Origin: Armillaria gallica
Lineage: Eukaryota; Basidiomycota; Agaricomycetes; Agaricales; Physalacriaceae
Assembly (NCBI GenBank): GCA_037576215.1
Contig: JBANDB010000001.1
Coordinates: 3,224,001 to 3,288,000, forward strand
Direction: 5' to 3'
Length of the DNA: 64,000 nt
The notes below the pieces were generated by a model. The model saw only the letters and a program-made list of their open reading frames with translations, was not told where the DNA came from and made no database searches. The position numbers and the translations under genes are program-made. Positions 36,392 through 48,095 of this stretch are shown one piece after another. Every line of letters starts with the position of its first letter. The first letter of the stretch is position 1.

Positions 36392-37990
36392 ATGTCTGAC
36401 AATGTGTCGTCTACTGAAGAAATGTATGTACCTAAGCTTTCTTCTCAGTGACGCAAGCACTAATATGATTAATGTAGACTGCTTCACAATTACCTGCACA
36501 TGATCGCTATGTGTTCGTTCGATCTCGTTCGTGAATGGTGGATGTCGCTGACGTGCATGGCTAGCTTTTGTGTACTGGGATCATTTCATTACCTTCGGTG
36601 CGTCTTTCTCCTCTCTCGTTTGTCTATAATATATTGACTTGGTGCAGATGCTGAGATTGAGTATCTATGGAAGCAGCCCAAAACACCTAGTGCCCGATTG
36701 TTCTTTCTGAACAGATATCTCGCCTTTTTTGGGAACATATGTGTAACAGTGCTTGTGTTCACGACAATATCTGTGACGGTGCGCAACCCCCTCCAGTCCC
36801 TCGACTGACAACTAACAAAATTATAGAGGTGTGTTCAATATTCTTTGCCAGTATGAAGTTAACATTGTCGCAAAACCAGCTGTCGACACTACAATCTAGT
36901 CCGCCAAGTGCTGTTAATTATCAGCCAAATCATTGTTTGCAGTCAGTATTTCACACTTTCTAATTTCAGTGCTGACATTCTTTATAGTCCTTTTAACAAT
37001 GCGAATATATGCTATTTATGCTTGCAGCCTGCGCATTCTGTATTATATGGTGGCGAGCGCCATCATTCTACTCGGCGTTTCTTGCGTGCGTGTCGGAACG
37101 TCTTGTCACAAGGTCCTGTTCTGATTCATGTCCAGTGGTCTCTCTTCGGTCAAAAGCATGTTGACTTCACGCCTGTGTCTGGTTGCCACATTGGTTTAGA
37201 CCGAGATACGTACGTCTCGTCGTCGGTCAAGTCTTTCATCGGCTGATTTGGACTTTCCAGCGCCATCCGTAAGCAGTTGTGACTGCTCCCATTTGGACAG
37301 CGAAGCATGATTCTTCCTACAGGTATAGCATCAGCGTGGGAGGCGCTCTTCATATACGATACCATTATCTTTAGCTTTACGCTCTTCAAAACGTACAAAG
37401 AACGTCGGAACCATATTACGCCCGATATCTTATCCCTCATCCTTCGAGATGGTGAGCATTTCCCGCTGGATCTTAGAAATTCCTGACTCTGAGGCGGATT
37501 GTCAGGCGCTATCTACTTCGCGTAAGGCCGTATTGTCAGTATGTCATGCAGCACGCTACAGCTACTTTCGCAGTGTCATGGCCTTCGCTAATTTATTCAA
37601 TATCCTTACATTCTATGTGCGTTATTTGCGTCCGCATGTCAATTACATTTTGACTTATACCTCTTTTTTCAGTTAGCTCCAGTAAGTAAGATTTTTCTTG
37701 GGCGTAATCATTCTTATCATCTTGCCCCCAGCCGTTTCTCCGTGGATCTCTATCGTCCTTTGCCAGCTGGTATGTTTTCATGCTTCGTCATTCATCGAAG
37801 CTCATAACTCGGCCCTAGTATTTCTGTGACCATGATGTCTCGGCTCATGTTGAATCTGCATCAGACGGCAACTGCTGGAATATTCTCCGCAGGTTTTCCC
37901 ACCAATGACTTAACATTTCGAACAATCCAGACTGCTGCAGTTCAATTAGATGAAGCTGACGACAGAGTTGCGAGATTTTCCATTGCATAA
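36392..37990 (+). CDS. DUF6533 multi-pass membrane protein B
   Basis: From ATG 36392 (MSDNVSSTEEM) to TAA 37988-37990 in about ten short exons, all joining in frame where I could test them. Pieces: SFVYWDHFITFDAEIEYLW, KQPKTPSARLFFLNRYLAFF, a helix near 36930-37080, WEALFIYDTIIFSFTLFKTY, RDGAIYFAYFRSVMAFANLF, and SISVTMMSRLMLNLHQTATA with an acidic C-terminal tail. Intron positions match gene A. DUF6533 proteins are predicted to have seven membrane segments; no activity is known. The sharply conserved first exon (MSDxxxS) in both copies suggests a recent inverted duplication. Confidence 0.75.
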
Positions 37991-38151
37991 TTGTCTTATT
38001 GACCCGATAAACTGTGCTTAAGAGTTTGTTCACTCAGATTCATGTAGATTGCATCGTTCACGCGGAAGCGCAAGTTCTGAGACAGCCACAATTGTCCCAC
38101 GAAGGCGACAACTTTACATCAAGACCTCCTGCTTACGGCAACTATTTCGCC

Positions 38152-38605
38152 TTACTTCTTGCCAGCCTTCTTCGCTGCAGTCCTGGCCCTATTGATCTGC
38201 TTCTTCCATCCGTAACACTGGTTACAACCTTCGATAATAGTCAGCCCATCCCACTGATATAGTAAGGAGCGCATCTGACCTGTTAATGCATGCTTCTTGC
38301 ACTGATAGACGCCATCCTTGTTAACGGTGGCTGGGGGGCATTCAATCCCCTCACGGTCAATGGGATCAAACTAACATGGACACAGTTAACAACGATAAGA
38401 ATGGAGAATAGAGGACACTCCCTACCCCAAAGAACGCATCATTCTCCTCTCTTCCATCGTACCCACAAACCGCACACTGTGATCATCGTCAGACGACCAG
38501 GATAAGTGACGAAGAAGAGAAGCCACTGACCACTTCCTTGAAATGAGTACAGAAATACGCATCGTTGACTTCGATGGTAGCGGGGGCAGCGACTTCAGTC
38601 GACAT
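38152..38605 (-). CDS. Small cysteine-rich protein of 96 residues, four exons
   Basis: Exons 38605-38534, 38476-38426, 38370-38280 and 38228-38152 join exactly (72+51+91+77 bases) to a 96-residue protein. It begins MSTEVAAPATIEVN and ends in a basic tail, RARTAAKKAGKK. Cysteines are arranged as C...CAVC...C...C-x2-KH...CNQCYGWKK, a pattern suggesting one or two zinc sites. Every exon ends at a consensus GT donor and every acceptor is AG, and the amino-acid sequence reads like a conserved gene. I do not recognise a named family. The Lys-rich C-terminus would suit nucleic-acid binding or nuclear import. Because its exons are all under 100 bases, single-exon scans would miss it. Confidence 0.7.
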
Positions 38606-39992
38606 TGTGGAAGAGAGATTGCTTGCGTTCAGTGGGATGGTGGTGGTACGTATCCAAGAGCGGCTGGGGTGGGAAAGAAGAGCTGTCGATGTGGGTCCGA
38701 GGGTAAAGCATCATATGACCAGCACCCGTGGTCCAAACATTCCAGGAGGGGCTGGGTCTTCTGCGCCCCGAATTTCGCTGTAGACTCAAGGGTCTCGTGG
38801 TCGACGAGATTCTTGGAAGTTACGTACTGTGAACCTCGAAAATCTACCTTCCAGTCGAATTCGTTGAAGCCTCAGCATGGAACGTGGAGATCTGTACCCG
38901 CTAATTCCGAAACTTCTCGCTCACATGTTCGCTGGACTAGGTCAAGTATTCAGTAAGCAACTGAATCCGATCCCGAGCGCTGTAAGCTAGTACACTGATA
39001 ATTCCGAGCATCAAAAAGCACAACTTCGAACTCGTTTCGGTACGTGTTCTATCACTGTGAGTAACCTTGTTTGTGTGCTAAGTAGTGCGTTTAACAAAGT
39101 TTAATACTATTACCTGACATTTTGCAATGGTCACGATTCTAGTTTTGGATACCGGAGATCATGTGACTTGTCGGCCAACATCGCGGCTTTGCGGGCCGCT
39201 GGACTTAGTTCGTCGGGCTGTAAACTTAAAACTAGCTGTCATTGCAAAAGTCAATGGCCGAACGCTGATCCGCGTGCTTTATTTATACTGGAACTAAGTA
39301 GTCCGTTACCGATTGGATTCTCTCTACTAGATCTCCGAAGGTCACTCCAGTGTCACTCTAATCCTTTCTTGTGCTTGAGCGCTTGAGCGATCTTCAAGCG
39401 CTTCTTTCGAAATCCTTCGTTCTCACTGCTCGTAGTACTCGGTAATCAACACCAGCTTCCAGACCCTAATAGCTTCACCTGTTTGCCACGTACTCCATCG
39501 AACTTTCGTATTTGACACCGCTGAAACGTCTAGTACTTACATCTGGCGCAAGATCTTTCTTGGATTCCGGCGAGTATGCGAGCGGCGCGTTTCACTTGTC
39601 ATCTTGGGAACAGCTATCCACCGGAAGGTGCCCAAAGTCGGTTGGGCGGCATATTTACGACATTGGGATGTCAGGATCAAATCCGGTTTTTGACATCCTG
39701 TGTTGACGGTTGGCGTAGTTGACGAACCTATCACACTCCTATCACCCCTAGTAAGTAATCGCCCAGGGCGGTTTGGCGATAACATCGAAGACTCCTAGCT
39801 TCGACTGTGCGTTTGGCGTAGAGCTACGTTTTTCGCCGACTTCCTTCTCGAAGATACGGTGGCAATCCAATCTCATTGAAGCTAGCATGATATATAATGA
39901 TCGGGTATTGAAGCTATCTGACCTTATCCAACTCGTACCTGGCCTGGTGGTATATAAACGACAGCAATTGCCTTTGCTGTCCTCCACTACCC
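38606..39992. other. Intergenic region upstream of the SDR cluster
   Basis: About 1.39 kb. The plus-strand open frame 38543-38956 begins inside, and opposite to, the small cysteine-rich gene and is a shadow. Other frames up to 39900 are short and unrecognised. The last 60 bases before 39993 contain a TATA-like 'tatataaa' (about 39952-39959). Confidence 0.45.
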
Positions 39993-41249
39993 ATGGCTTC
40001 TACTAAGGGTGTTGCTCTGATCACTGGCTCCTCCCAAGGACTGGGAAGAGCTATCGCCCTCCGGCTAGCAGAAGATGGATTTGACGTCTCCATCAACGAC
40101 TTACCCTCGAAAACTAGGGAGCTTGATGCCCTTGCAGCCGACATCATCGCGAAAGGGAGGAGGTCGTGCGTCGTACCGGGAGACGTTTCTGTTGAAAGCG
40201 ACGTCATAAGTATCATAGACAACACTGTTCACGAACTGGGGGTATTGAATATTGTCAGCACAACCTCCGCACATGCATTAACCGTGATACTCACTGCTCT
40301 GTGATGTAGATGGTCGCCAACGCCGGTGTTTGTTCCGTACGTAGCATCATGGACAGTAAGCTGCAGGCCCTTTCTGTGGCGCCGAAATACTTCTTACGTT
40401 CGTTTAGCTTCCACAGAAGACTGGAATCGCATCTTTACGATAAATGGGCTGGGAACTTTCCTCTGCTACAAGTACGCCGCGAAGCAGATGATTAAACAAG
40501 GTCACGGTGGACGCATTGTGGGCGCTTCTTCCATTGCGGGGAAACAAGGTTTGCATATCCATCACTCTTTAATTCAAAGATTGATGTACATGTACCAGGT
40601 TATAGCGATTTAGCCGCTTATAGTGCATCCAAAGGTGCCATACGCCTGTTCACGCAAAGTGCTGGTTCGTTGGCTTCTTCAATACGCATCATTGACGTAG
40701 GTACTGATGTTGCAAGTGTAGCCCGAGAATTCGGACCGTACGGCATCACAGTGAACGCCTACGCACCTGGTAAATCTCATTGTTTATCAAATTACTCTTT
40801 CGTTGAAAACGCTGAACATATTTCCCCAAGGCCCCACTTATACTGACATGCGTATGCTGCTACTAAATATTTCATCGCCGTCTAATATTTTACTGCTCCA
40901 GTTACCGACCTTGGCAAAGCTACGGGAGACGAACAGGCGTTTTACGATGCGGTCAGTCACATTTTTCTTCATTTGGGCCGCGGAGACCAACGGTAACTCT
41001 AATAGCAAATTGCCATGAGCGCGAGGGGGCAGCTTACTGAGCCTGCTGACATTGCCAGTATCGTATCTTATCTCGTCTCTAGCGAAGCACGTCTCATAAC
41101 AGGTAGGTGATATATTCGTACCAGATGGAAACTCTCACTGAGTGACTGACATGCAGGTCAAAGCGTGAGTCAAAAATCCTCGATCAGTATCGTGCTTGCT
41201 CATATCGATGGTACAGATATCAGTTAACTCTGGGCTGTTTTTTGATTGA
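39993..41249 (+). CDS. Short-chain dehydrogenase/reductase, copy 1
   Basis: Exons from ATG 39993 to TGA 41247-41249. The NAD(P)-binding motif TGSSQGLG is at residues 11-18, then VANAGV after an intron (exon from 40310). The NGLGTF region, SSIAG, and the catalytic YSASK (Tyr and Lys) follow, then PYGITVNAYAPG. The tail SVNSGLFFD is a classical SDR ending. An exon of only eight bases (41157-41164) encodes the end of Gly plus Gln-Ser and is flanked by perfect GT/AG sites. The closest look is the acetoin/3-oxoacyl-reductase-like classical SDR group of about 255 residues. It faces the aldolase gene tail to tail, 84 bases apart. The substrate is unknown. Confidence 0.8.
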
Positions 41250-41332
41250 AAGCTCAGGCTGGCTAACAAAAGGACATGTTGAATACGATAAAGTTGTACA
41301 ATTTCAAGCCGGTCACTTTTCCGGCCATTACC

Positions 41333-42354
41333 TCAGTCTTGTCCAGCAGAAGCCGTTTGCAAGTGGAGAGAAATACTATCCGAAATTGCCCCTACATCAC
41401 TGATGACGTTTATCTAGAAGGTACCATGAGAACAAGTCACGAGTTATAGAGAGAACGCGAATCTCACCATGTCAAAGCCTTCTTGAGACCGCTTCGCAGC
41501 TTGCTCTCCCGATGTGCAGTATATGGCACTAAGGGCGGTCCAAATGAGCGTAGTGAGAGATACACAAGCAACGACAACCAACCACTTCTTGCCTTCCGAA
41601 TGAGCTACGCGAAGTATTTCTTGGATCACATTCTCAACACTTGGATGTGGATCTGGCGACGGCGGTGGATGGCCAAGAGACATAGACAGATCATATGGAC
41701 CAATAAACAGTACATCTGTCAATCGTCAGTTCGTACAGCGAAGTAAGCAGAGTCAACGCTACCAATCCCATCGACCGCTGCTATATCTTTCATATTCTCC
41801 ACACCTTCCTTAGTTTCGATTTGAACCATGACAGTGACTTCCTTATTCGCCGACTCGAGATACTGTGGGACCGTTACACCCCACGTCCCATGGGTGAATG
41901 GGTTCCCAAATCCGCGCCTCCCGGCGGGAGGAAATCGGCTGTCCATCACAACTTCCTTGGCCTTCTCTGCTGAAGACACCTAGACCATTGCCTCATTGTA
42001 CTTAAAACGTAAGCAACTGAGAAAGTGACGGAATACCATGGGAACCAAGACTCCGCGGGCTCCTGCATCGAGGGCATACTTGATCTGCCAACTGGTGCTC
42101 GAGCTGATCCCAGTGGCAGGAACTCGCACCAAAGCACTGGGAGCTCCGCTTCCAACAGAATGAACAGCTGCAATGCTCTCGGAGACACCTGGGTGGAGCG
42201 GTACTTGACCGTGCTCGCAGTCTATCATTACCCACGAAAGTCGGGTGCTGGCTTGGGCTACCGTTCGCGCATGAAAGTAGCCTGGTAGAGATATCCAGGT
42301 ACCGAAAGCCGTTTTGTTTGACTTGAACACTTCGCGAAGGGCGTGGGTCGTCAT
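41333..42354 (-). CDS. HpcH/HpaI aldolase family protein
   Basis: Exons from ATG 42354 to TGA at 41333-41335. Motifs in order: AFGTWISLPGYFHAR, VMIDCEHGQVPLHP, ALVRVPATG, the LDAGARGVLVPM barrel strand, VTVMVQIETKEGVENM (metal-binding Glu), and LFIGPYDLSMSLGHP after an intron (metal-binding Asp). The end is EGFDM-INVISDVGAIS. The family performs divalent-metal-dependent retro-aldol cleavage of 2-keto-3-deoxy acids to pyruvate plus an aldehyde. An alternative upstream ATG at 42411 would add 19 residues. Position between two SDRs suggests a small sugar-acid or aromatic catabolic unit; this is inference. No frame break was found. Confidence 0.8.
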
Positions 42355-42761
42355 GGCTGTTGGGGAGAAACCGTGGAACCTCGAATTAGGTAACCAGAAG
42401 CTGCGAAGCATATTTTTAACCGTAAATATAGTGAGGAGATCGTGTAAGCCTCGAAGCTGAGGCTCTGGAGGGCTTGCCTATTGAAGTACTACCAACGTCC
42501 ACGCAGAAAGACGTCAATATTGACAATGATAGCCCTATAGATACAAAAAATTTCGAAGTTGGCCCTTGATCGATCGTGCAGAGATCCGCTGCAGCGCCAG
42601 TCACGGTGATCGATCGGCACTCTGATCTCAGAATAAATCCAGCGATTGAATAAACCCTGCTGTAATCGGACTATAACAATACTACGTAGTGGGAAGAAGT
42701 ACTATCAGCTTAGATGGTTCACCGCGGCGTAAATATCTTACTGCCGATGCGCTACCCTCAT
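42355..42761. other. Spacer between aldolase and second SDR gene
   Basis: 407 bases with no gene. It should contain the aldolase promoter and the 3' flank of SDR copy 2. Confidence 0.4.
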
Positions 42762-44006
42762 CTAAGAATAAAACCTGCCGCCGTTAACCGGTATCTTCAA
42801 GTTACAGTAAGCTTCAGATGCCACGAAAGATAAGAAGGACCGCACCGTTTGACCTGGGCAGTAGGCCTCATTTTCAGTAAAAGATAAGAATGAATGTGAA
42901 CAGATTGATTACCCGTGACGAAGCGAGCGTCTCTCGACGCAAGGTAAGAAACAACACCTGCAATATCAGAGGGCTCACCCATCATTTTCAATGGGCTTTT
43001 GTTTCTCTCCTTGTACATGGTTAGAGACCGGAAAGTACGCAGCAGACCGTAATTCACCCACCTGCTCGTAGAATGCGTCTACATTTCCCAGTTCTTGGCC
43101 GGCTTCAACCACTGTAATGGAGGGTCAAGCTCACTCCCAAAATCAACGACATGAAGGCATACTCATAGGTGTATCTATTGCACCTATTCCCCTTGTCAAA
43201 CATGACATGGAGAAACAAATTTATTGTGAGGGATACCTGGAGCGTAAGAATTTACTGTGATCCCGTATTCCCCAAACTCAGCGGCTAAGACAAGATGGAA
43301 ACCGAGTCAGCCAAATATGACCATATAAAGGCGATGAAACCAGCAACCTGCACACTGTGTAAGACCTCTAACAGCGAACTTTGAAGCACTATAGGCGCTA
43401 ACTAATCTTCCACCTAGAGAGCTAGGAGCATCAATATTTGGATGGCGGGCGTAACGCAAAACTAACCGTGCTGTCCAAGGACCGAGGATGCTCCGATAAT
43501 TCGACCCCCAGTACCTTGTTTTATCATCTGTTTCGCGGCGAGTTTGTAACAAAGAAACACGCTTCGGGCGTTGACAGTGAGTACGCGATCCCAGTCCTCA
43601 ATTTTGGCTGTCAAAATTCAAAAATTAAATACTTTCCATGGCGACAGTATAACGCACTGTCTAGGAGACGCCGCCCAAAACCCATCCCCGCATTAGCAAC
43701 CATCTACGAAACGAATGAGAAGGCCAGACGTGCATCGAAAAATGACCTGAAACGCACGACATCCAACCGGCCGAGTTCTGTGACCACTTTGGTCACCATA
43801 ATTTCCACCTCTTCTTCCACAGATACATCAGCAGGAATTATGCACGACCTCCTACCCTTAGCCGAAATTTCCGCTGAAAGCAGTTCCAGCGCTTCTGATT
43901 TGCGAGGCAGGTCGTTGATAGCCACATCGAAGCCATCGTCGGCGAGTCTGAGGGCGATTGCTTTGCCAATTCCTTGGCCGGCACCGGTTACGATAGCCAC
44001 GGACAT
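42762..44006 (-). CDS. Short-chain dehydrogenase/reductase, copy 2
   Basis: ATG at 44004-44006, TAG at 42762-42764. The NAD(P) motif TGAGQGIG, INDLPRKSEALELL and the ADVSVEEEVEIM strand are in exon 1. The catalytic region SAYSASKFAVRGLTQ lies near 43350-43400. PLKMMGEPSDIAGVVSYLAS precedes the end. The tail is rebuilt through an eight-base exon (42846-42853) to GQT-IPVNGGRFYS. The N-terminal 90 residues are clearly paralogous to copy 1 at 39993, and the microexon occurs at the same place with the same length. Cofactor-binding Asp after strand 2 favours NAD(H), an inference. It is likely co-regulated with the aldolase, which lies just downstream on the same strand. Confidence 0.8.
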
Positions 44007-44464
44007 GACAGGGGATCAAGTAAATTCATAGACACTTTCTTGGAGGAGTTTTAAAGGCCGCGACCGGATTGCAACCAGAGATCAAACATGGGGTGGCCTG
44101 GGAACCGGAGCTGCAAGGTGCGGAGCGCGATTCCATGTGTCATATCCGACACTGAATACCGACTAGAAGATCTGATGGTGTGGATCATATCACGCGCTGA
44201 TTATGCTGCTTCGGCGTCAGGCATGATTAGGCCAATGAAATTACAGCGTCAGATAATCAAATGTGTATACAATTTGCATGCACGTTACAAGGGTCATGAT
44301 TCAATTTGGGCCAGCCACTCTCTGACAAAAGTAACATTCCGTTTCCGTTCCTATTGCCATGAAACTGCTGTCAGTGGACATAGTTCCATTGATGATTAAC
44401 GTACCTCAAAATGACTGGGTTTTCTACCCCTTCTGAGAATTGTGGAAGGGGGTCTATCTTGACG

Positions 44465-45282
44465 TCAGTCCGTGAGGACAATGACCTCGCCTGTAGTTGA
44501 CTTGCCATTAAGGAAAGTGGATGATGTATGCACACAAACTTGGCGTACCGTTTCCCACATCAGCGACATCGCGTCTAGGGCGTCCCAACTTTGAACGATA
44601 GCGTTCAGAATTTTATCCTCTATACCTGCGCATGAATCTCGATGCGATATCCATGCCTCGATATCTCGTTGATAGTCTTCTTCGCCGGCGATAATGCTCC
44701 TGCATCCAGAACACACAACGAAGTCGGAGTAAATCCCGCGTACTGCTATCCATGGGTCTTCAAGAAGAAAATTACGACAAAGTTCTGGGTCAGGTTCGAA
44801 GTCATCAAGGGTGGAGAACTTTTTGCTGACGACGAAGACTGGATCGGAGGAGAGAAGAGCTTTCACCTCAAGACAGGTGAAGGTAGCAAGCTGAGCAGGG
44901 GTTAGAGGATGTAAGTCGTTAAAGGCGGCAGTGGCATGAGGGGAAAACGAAGAGTCAGATGATCTGAAAAATGAACGTCCAATAGGAATGAGGTTAACAA
45001 GAACAAGAACGTTGAAACTCACGATGATTCATCATTCGCAACCTGCAGGGATTGTTCATACAGAGAGAGAGCCCGAAGACATGGCACCGACAACGGGATG
45101 TCGCCGTTGAAAAAGAGATGAAATTGATTCGACGCTGGCGACTCCAGCTCGCCTGCATATTGACGAGCGGTGTACTCAGGAAAGGAGGCGCAGGCTGATG
45201 TTGAAGGGCAGGATATATCCATGGACGGGGTTAGATGCAAAAAAGCGTTCAGTGGCGCGTTGACAGAATGTCTGGGTGGCAT
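44465..45282 (-). CDS. Uncharacterised protein with a possible C2HC zinc site
   Basis: Two exons, 45282 to 45020 and about 44960 to 44465, join in frame across a good intron (gtgagt...ttcag). The N-terminal part has PEYTARQYAGELESPA. After a Ser-rich linker come LTPAQLATFTCLEVK and the Cys/His cluster VVCSGCRSIIAG...WISHRDSC (C-x2-C ... H-x4-C), followed by a short tail. The fold is unrecognised. The cluster resembles the spacing of BIR or other treble-clef zinc sites only loosely, so I do not name a family. The start is the ATG at 45282; an upstream ATG at 45393 in the same frame is also possible. A further intron near 44520-44550 cannot be excluded. Confidence 0.5.
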
Positions 45283-45637
45283 TGTGATTATGTCAGTGTC
45301 GCGTCCACATCCCCCAACACCGAGACCACGTACCACACATGACTGTATCAGAGCTATAGATGATGCTCGAGGATGCTGGCCGGAGCGCTCCAACAGGCCC
45401 AGAGCCTATACCAAATAGATAATTCAAACCTCCTGCATTTTCAACAGCCTGAGCGTCACTGCTTCGATTCAGGTGCCCTCGTTGGGTGCTTATACATTTC
45501 GGATACTACACCATAGCAGGGCACTCCCTGTCCTGTTTATCATTTGGCGCACATAATGCAACGCCGTTTGTTGTCTCCGGAAGATTTGTGATGATCGTAG
45601 TGATCCGCCGATGAACAGCAACCCTCGAGGCTCGATC

Positions 45638-46282
45638 ATGCGGATACATAACGCGTCATGGTTCTGGAATAAATTCTTTCCATTAAGGACAGTCTAGCCT
45701 CCGGCCAGTCAACGTTGTTGATAAGATGTGATTCACCTGCAACATGAGCAAGCGGAAGATCATAATCTCCGTCGTGATGCTCATCTTCAAGTTTTGCGAA
45801 ACCTGGATGCCGGAGCCCACGATGAGAAGAGACACCGAGAGGAACTGGGGTCAATCTTGGTCAATCTTCCGGTCGATGCTGTAGCCGAGGCCGGGCCCCG
45901 TATCTCGTCTTCATCAATGATGCACTGCAACCAGCATACATAACGTACGTTCAGATGCATAATGTCCCTGCAAGGGGTTGCGTCGGGATGAGTTTGTATC
46001 CGACCCAACAACGCGTTCTCTCCTTGGATTGTTACGACAAATGACTGGAATTGGTGAGAATGTTGACCGGTGACTTCTGCGTCCATTCACTTGCTACCTC
46101 GAAGCCTTTTGTTTGGCCAAGACCAGAGTACCCTTGCTCACGGTAAAAAGGTCAAAGTCTTCGGCGTATTGATGCGAGTCGTATCGGATAACAAAAGATG
46201 GCCAAATGAGCATGGTCATAGAAGGGTGCTGGTACTCCAACTGGGAGGCTTGATGAATACGACTAATGATACTAAAACCCAC
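45638..46282 (-). CDS. Possible uncharacterised gene, exons unresolved
   Basis: Minus-strand frames at 46282-46094, 46086-45787 and 45854-45636 read like pieces of one protein (FDLFTVSKGTLVLAKQ; SFVVTIQGENALLGRIQT; HPGFAKLEDEHHDGDYDLPLAHVAG). They do not join with convincing splice sites, and I recognise no domain. It may be a decayed gene or one with sequence errors. Given as a tentative span only. Confidence 0.25.
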
Positions 46283-46899
46283 CTTCTAGGTAAAAGGTAG
46301 GAAGTAGCCTATACAACGGCTTTCAATCTGGGAGCATACCGAACAAACGAACACACCTAGTAGATGAATCCACCATCCGCGCAGAGAAGCATGGCCCTCG
46401 ACGACGCTCAATCCGGCCGTTTTCCCGGACAAAAAACGGATTACTCTGTTGTGATTGATTCATGGTCGATTATGCATTATGTCACGACGCGCTGAAGTTG
46501 ATGGCAGAGGATAGAGTGACGTGATTTCTCACGGTCTCTAAATCTAGCTTTCTTACTCGCTGTGAAGACCTTTGCTCCAGAGTCTGCTCCAGGGTCCTTT
46601 ATATCGTTCTGCTGGAGCTTCTTCCCTCAACCGAGGCCGTTCCATCGCGCATAACATTTGTGTCCGCGTCGAAGCTGCGCCTGCAGTGTGAACGGACGCG
46701 ATTCCAGTTTCTTTTTCTCACATTACAGGTCCTTGGGAACTCCAAAGTCTTCAATATAGAAATATTATACGGGAAACTTGTATGCACTGAACCCAGTTTG
46801 TTATCATTCTCTTCCAAAAATCTCTGTTCAGGACACACTTCTTTCCCGAATACTCAGATCACAGGTGCTGCCATTTACTGCGAAACTTTGATGTTTACA

Positions 46900-47880
46900 C
46901 GTTCTGGGGGCCTCGCACTTCTAATTCCTATTCGACGGTATGTACTGCCATGACTCGTCGCATGGTTCTGCGAATCTCTTATCCCCCATGTATGAGTGTC
47001 GAGTCTGTTGGCACCGATCTTTAGAACTGAAGGAAGTCTTCATTCGCACTGCAGCGCCAAAGAGAACCCTTTCTATTGCATCGAATGCCGCAGACTGTTC
47101 GTTCGGGAAGACATTCTCGAGCAGGTATATGTTATCGTCATCACATAATCTCGCTCGTATTCTCACTGTGGTCTTTCTTAAGCACCTATGTTCGGAGACA
47201 GCTATGCACTTCGTTCACCGCTGGCGCTGACTGCCGGAAGTCGAGCGTTGCCTTCACGAGGGCGGCATATACCTCTTGTACCATTTTACTGTTCATTAGC
47301 GTGGAAAACGGCTTTCAGCAGAGTCATCAAAATAATACTTGCCCAGGTGCTGGAATCGCGACACATATTTCTTACCCGAAGATAGATCACAGGTTCTCTT
47401 ATCAGGTCTTGAGGTTTACACGTTCTGGGGGTTGATGGTATATAATGTGACTCACCGCGTGCCACCGAGTCCCTTACCTTCCATGCATGAGTGTCGAGCC
47501 TGTCAAAACCGAAGAAGGACCTTCATTCACACTGCCGCGCCAAAGAGAATCATTTCTATTGCGCTGAGTGCCGCCGACTGTTCTTCCGAGAAGGCTTTCT
47601 CGAGCAGGTGTATATTGCAATCATCAGATAATCTCGCCTGCATTCTCACTATGGTTTTCATAAGCACCTATCCTCGATAGCTCATCATGATGATGGAGGG
47701 GAGGATATCTGTCAGTGCAACCAGTGTCTGAAGCACTTTAGCACACAGAATGGGTTGAGTCTCCATTGCTAGACGAGGAAATACCACCATTACTGTGAAG
47801 AGTGCGATAGGATGTTTGTGGAAGGCTATGCGCTTTGTCAGGTACTTGTTACTCACAGTTGTTTGACACATGAAAGGCAA
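46900..47880 (+). pseudogene. Decaying tandem array of C2H2 zinc-finger gene units
   Basis: At least three related units are present. Unit 1 near 46990-47125 has YECRVCWHRS, then LHSHC and FYCIECRRLFVREDILEQ. Unit 2 near 47485-47615 has HECRACQ, LHSHC and FYCAECRRLFFREGFLEQ. Unit 3 near 47710-47840 has CNQCLKHFSTQNGLSLHC, an in-frame TAG, then HYCEECDRMFVEGYAL. Zinc-ligand pairs are clear, but frames shift between the first Cys pair and the LHSHC segment, and stops occur. Flanking text is duplicated too: the phrase 'gtttacacgttctggggg' begins at 46893 and again at 47414. C2H2 fingers of this spacing are common in agaricomycete proteins of unknown role, probably nucleic-acid binding. No single intact gene can be assembled. 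Confidence 0.6.
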
Positions 47881-48095
47881 CGTCTGACATCAATGCTAGC
47901 ATTTGGTTTCTTCGCTTCACCAATAGTCGAGGGTCGGCTTCATGAGGTCGTCTTATACCGATTTACTGTTTATTAGAGTAGCAAGCGGCGTTCGGTAAAG
48001 TCATCGAAATACTAGTTTATTGCTGGCCCAGATACCGGGATCGCAGGTTATACTCGAAGACGTGTCTGACTTTGCAAAGTGGCAGTTCAAGTACT

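Noticed and set aside
38543..38956. Plus-strand open frame of 137 codons
   Set aside because: Overlaps the start of the small cysteine-rich gene in antisense; arginine/serine-rich text with no domain.
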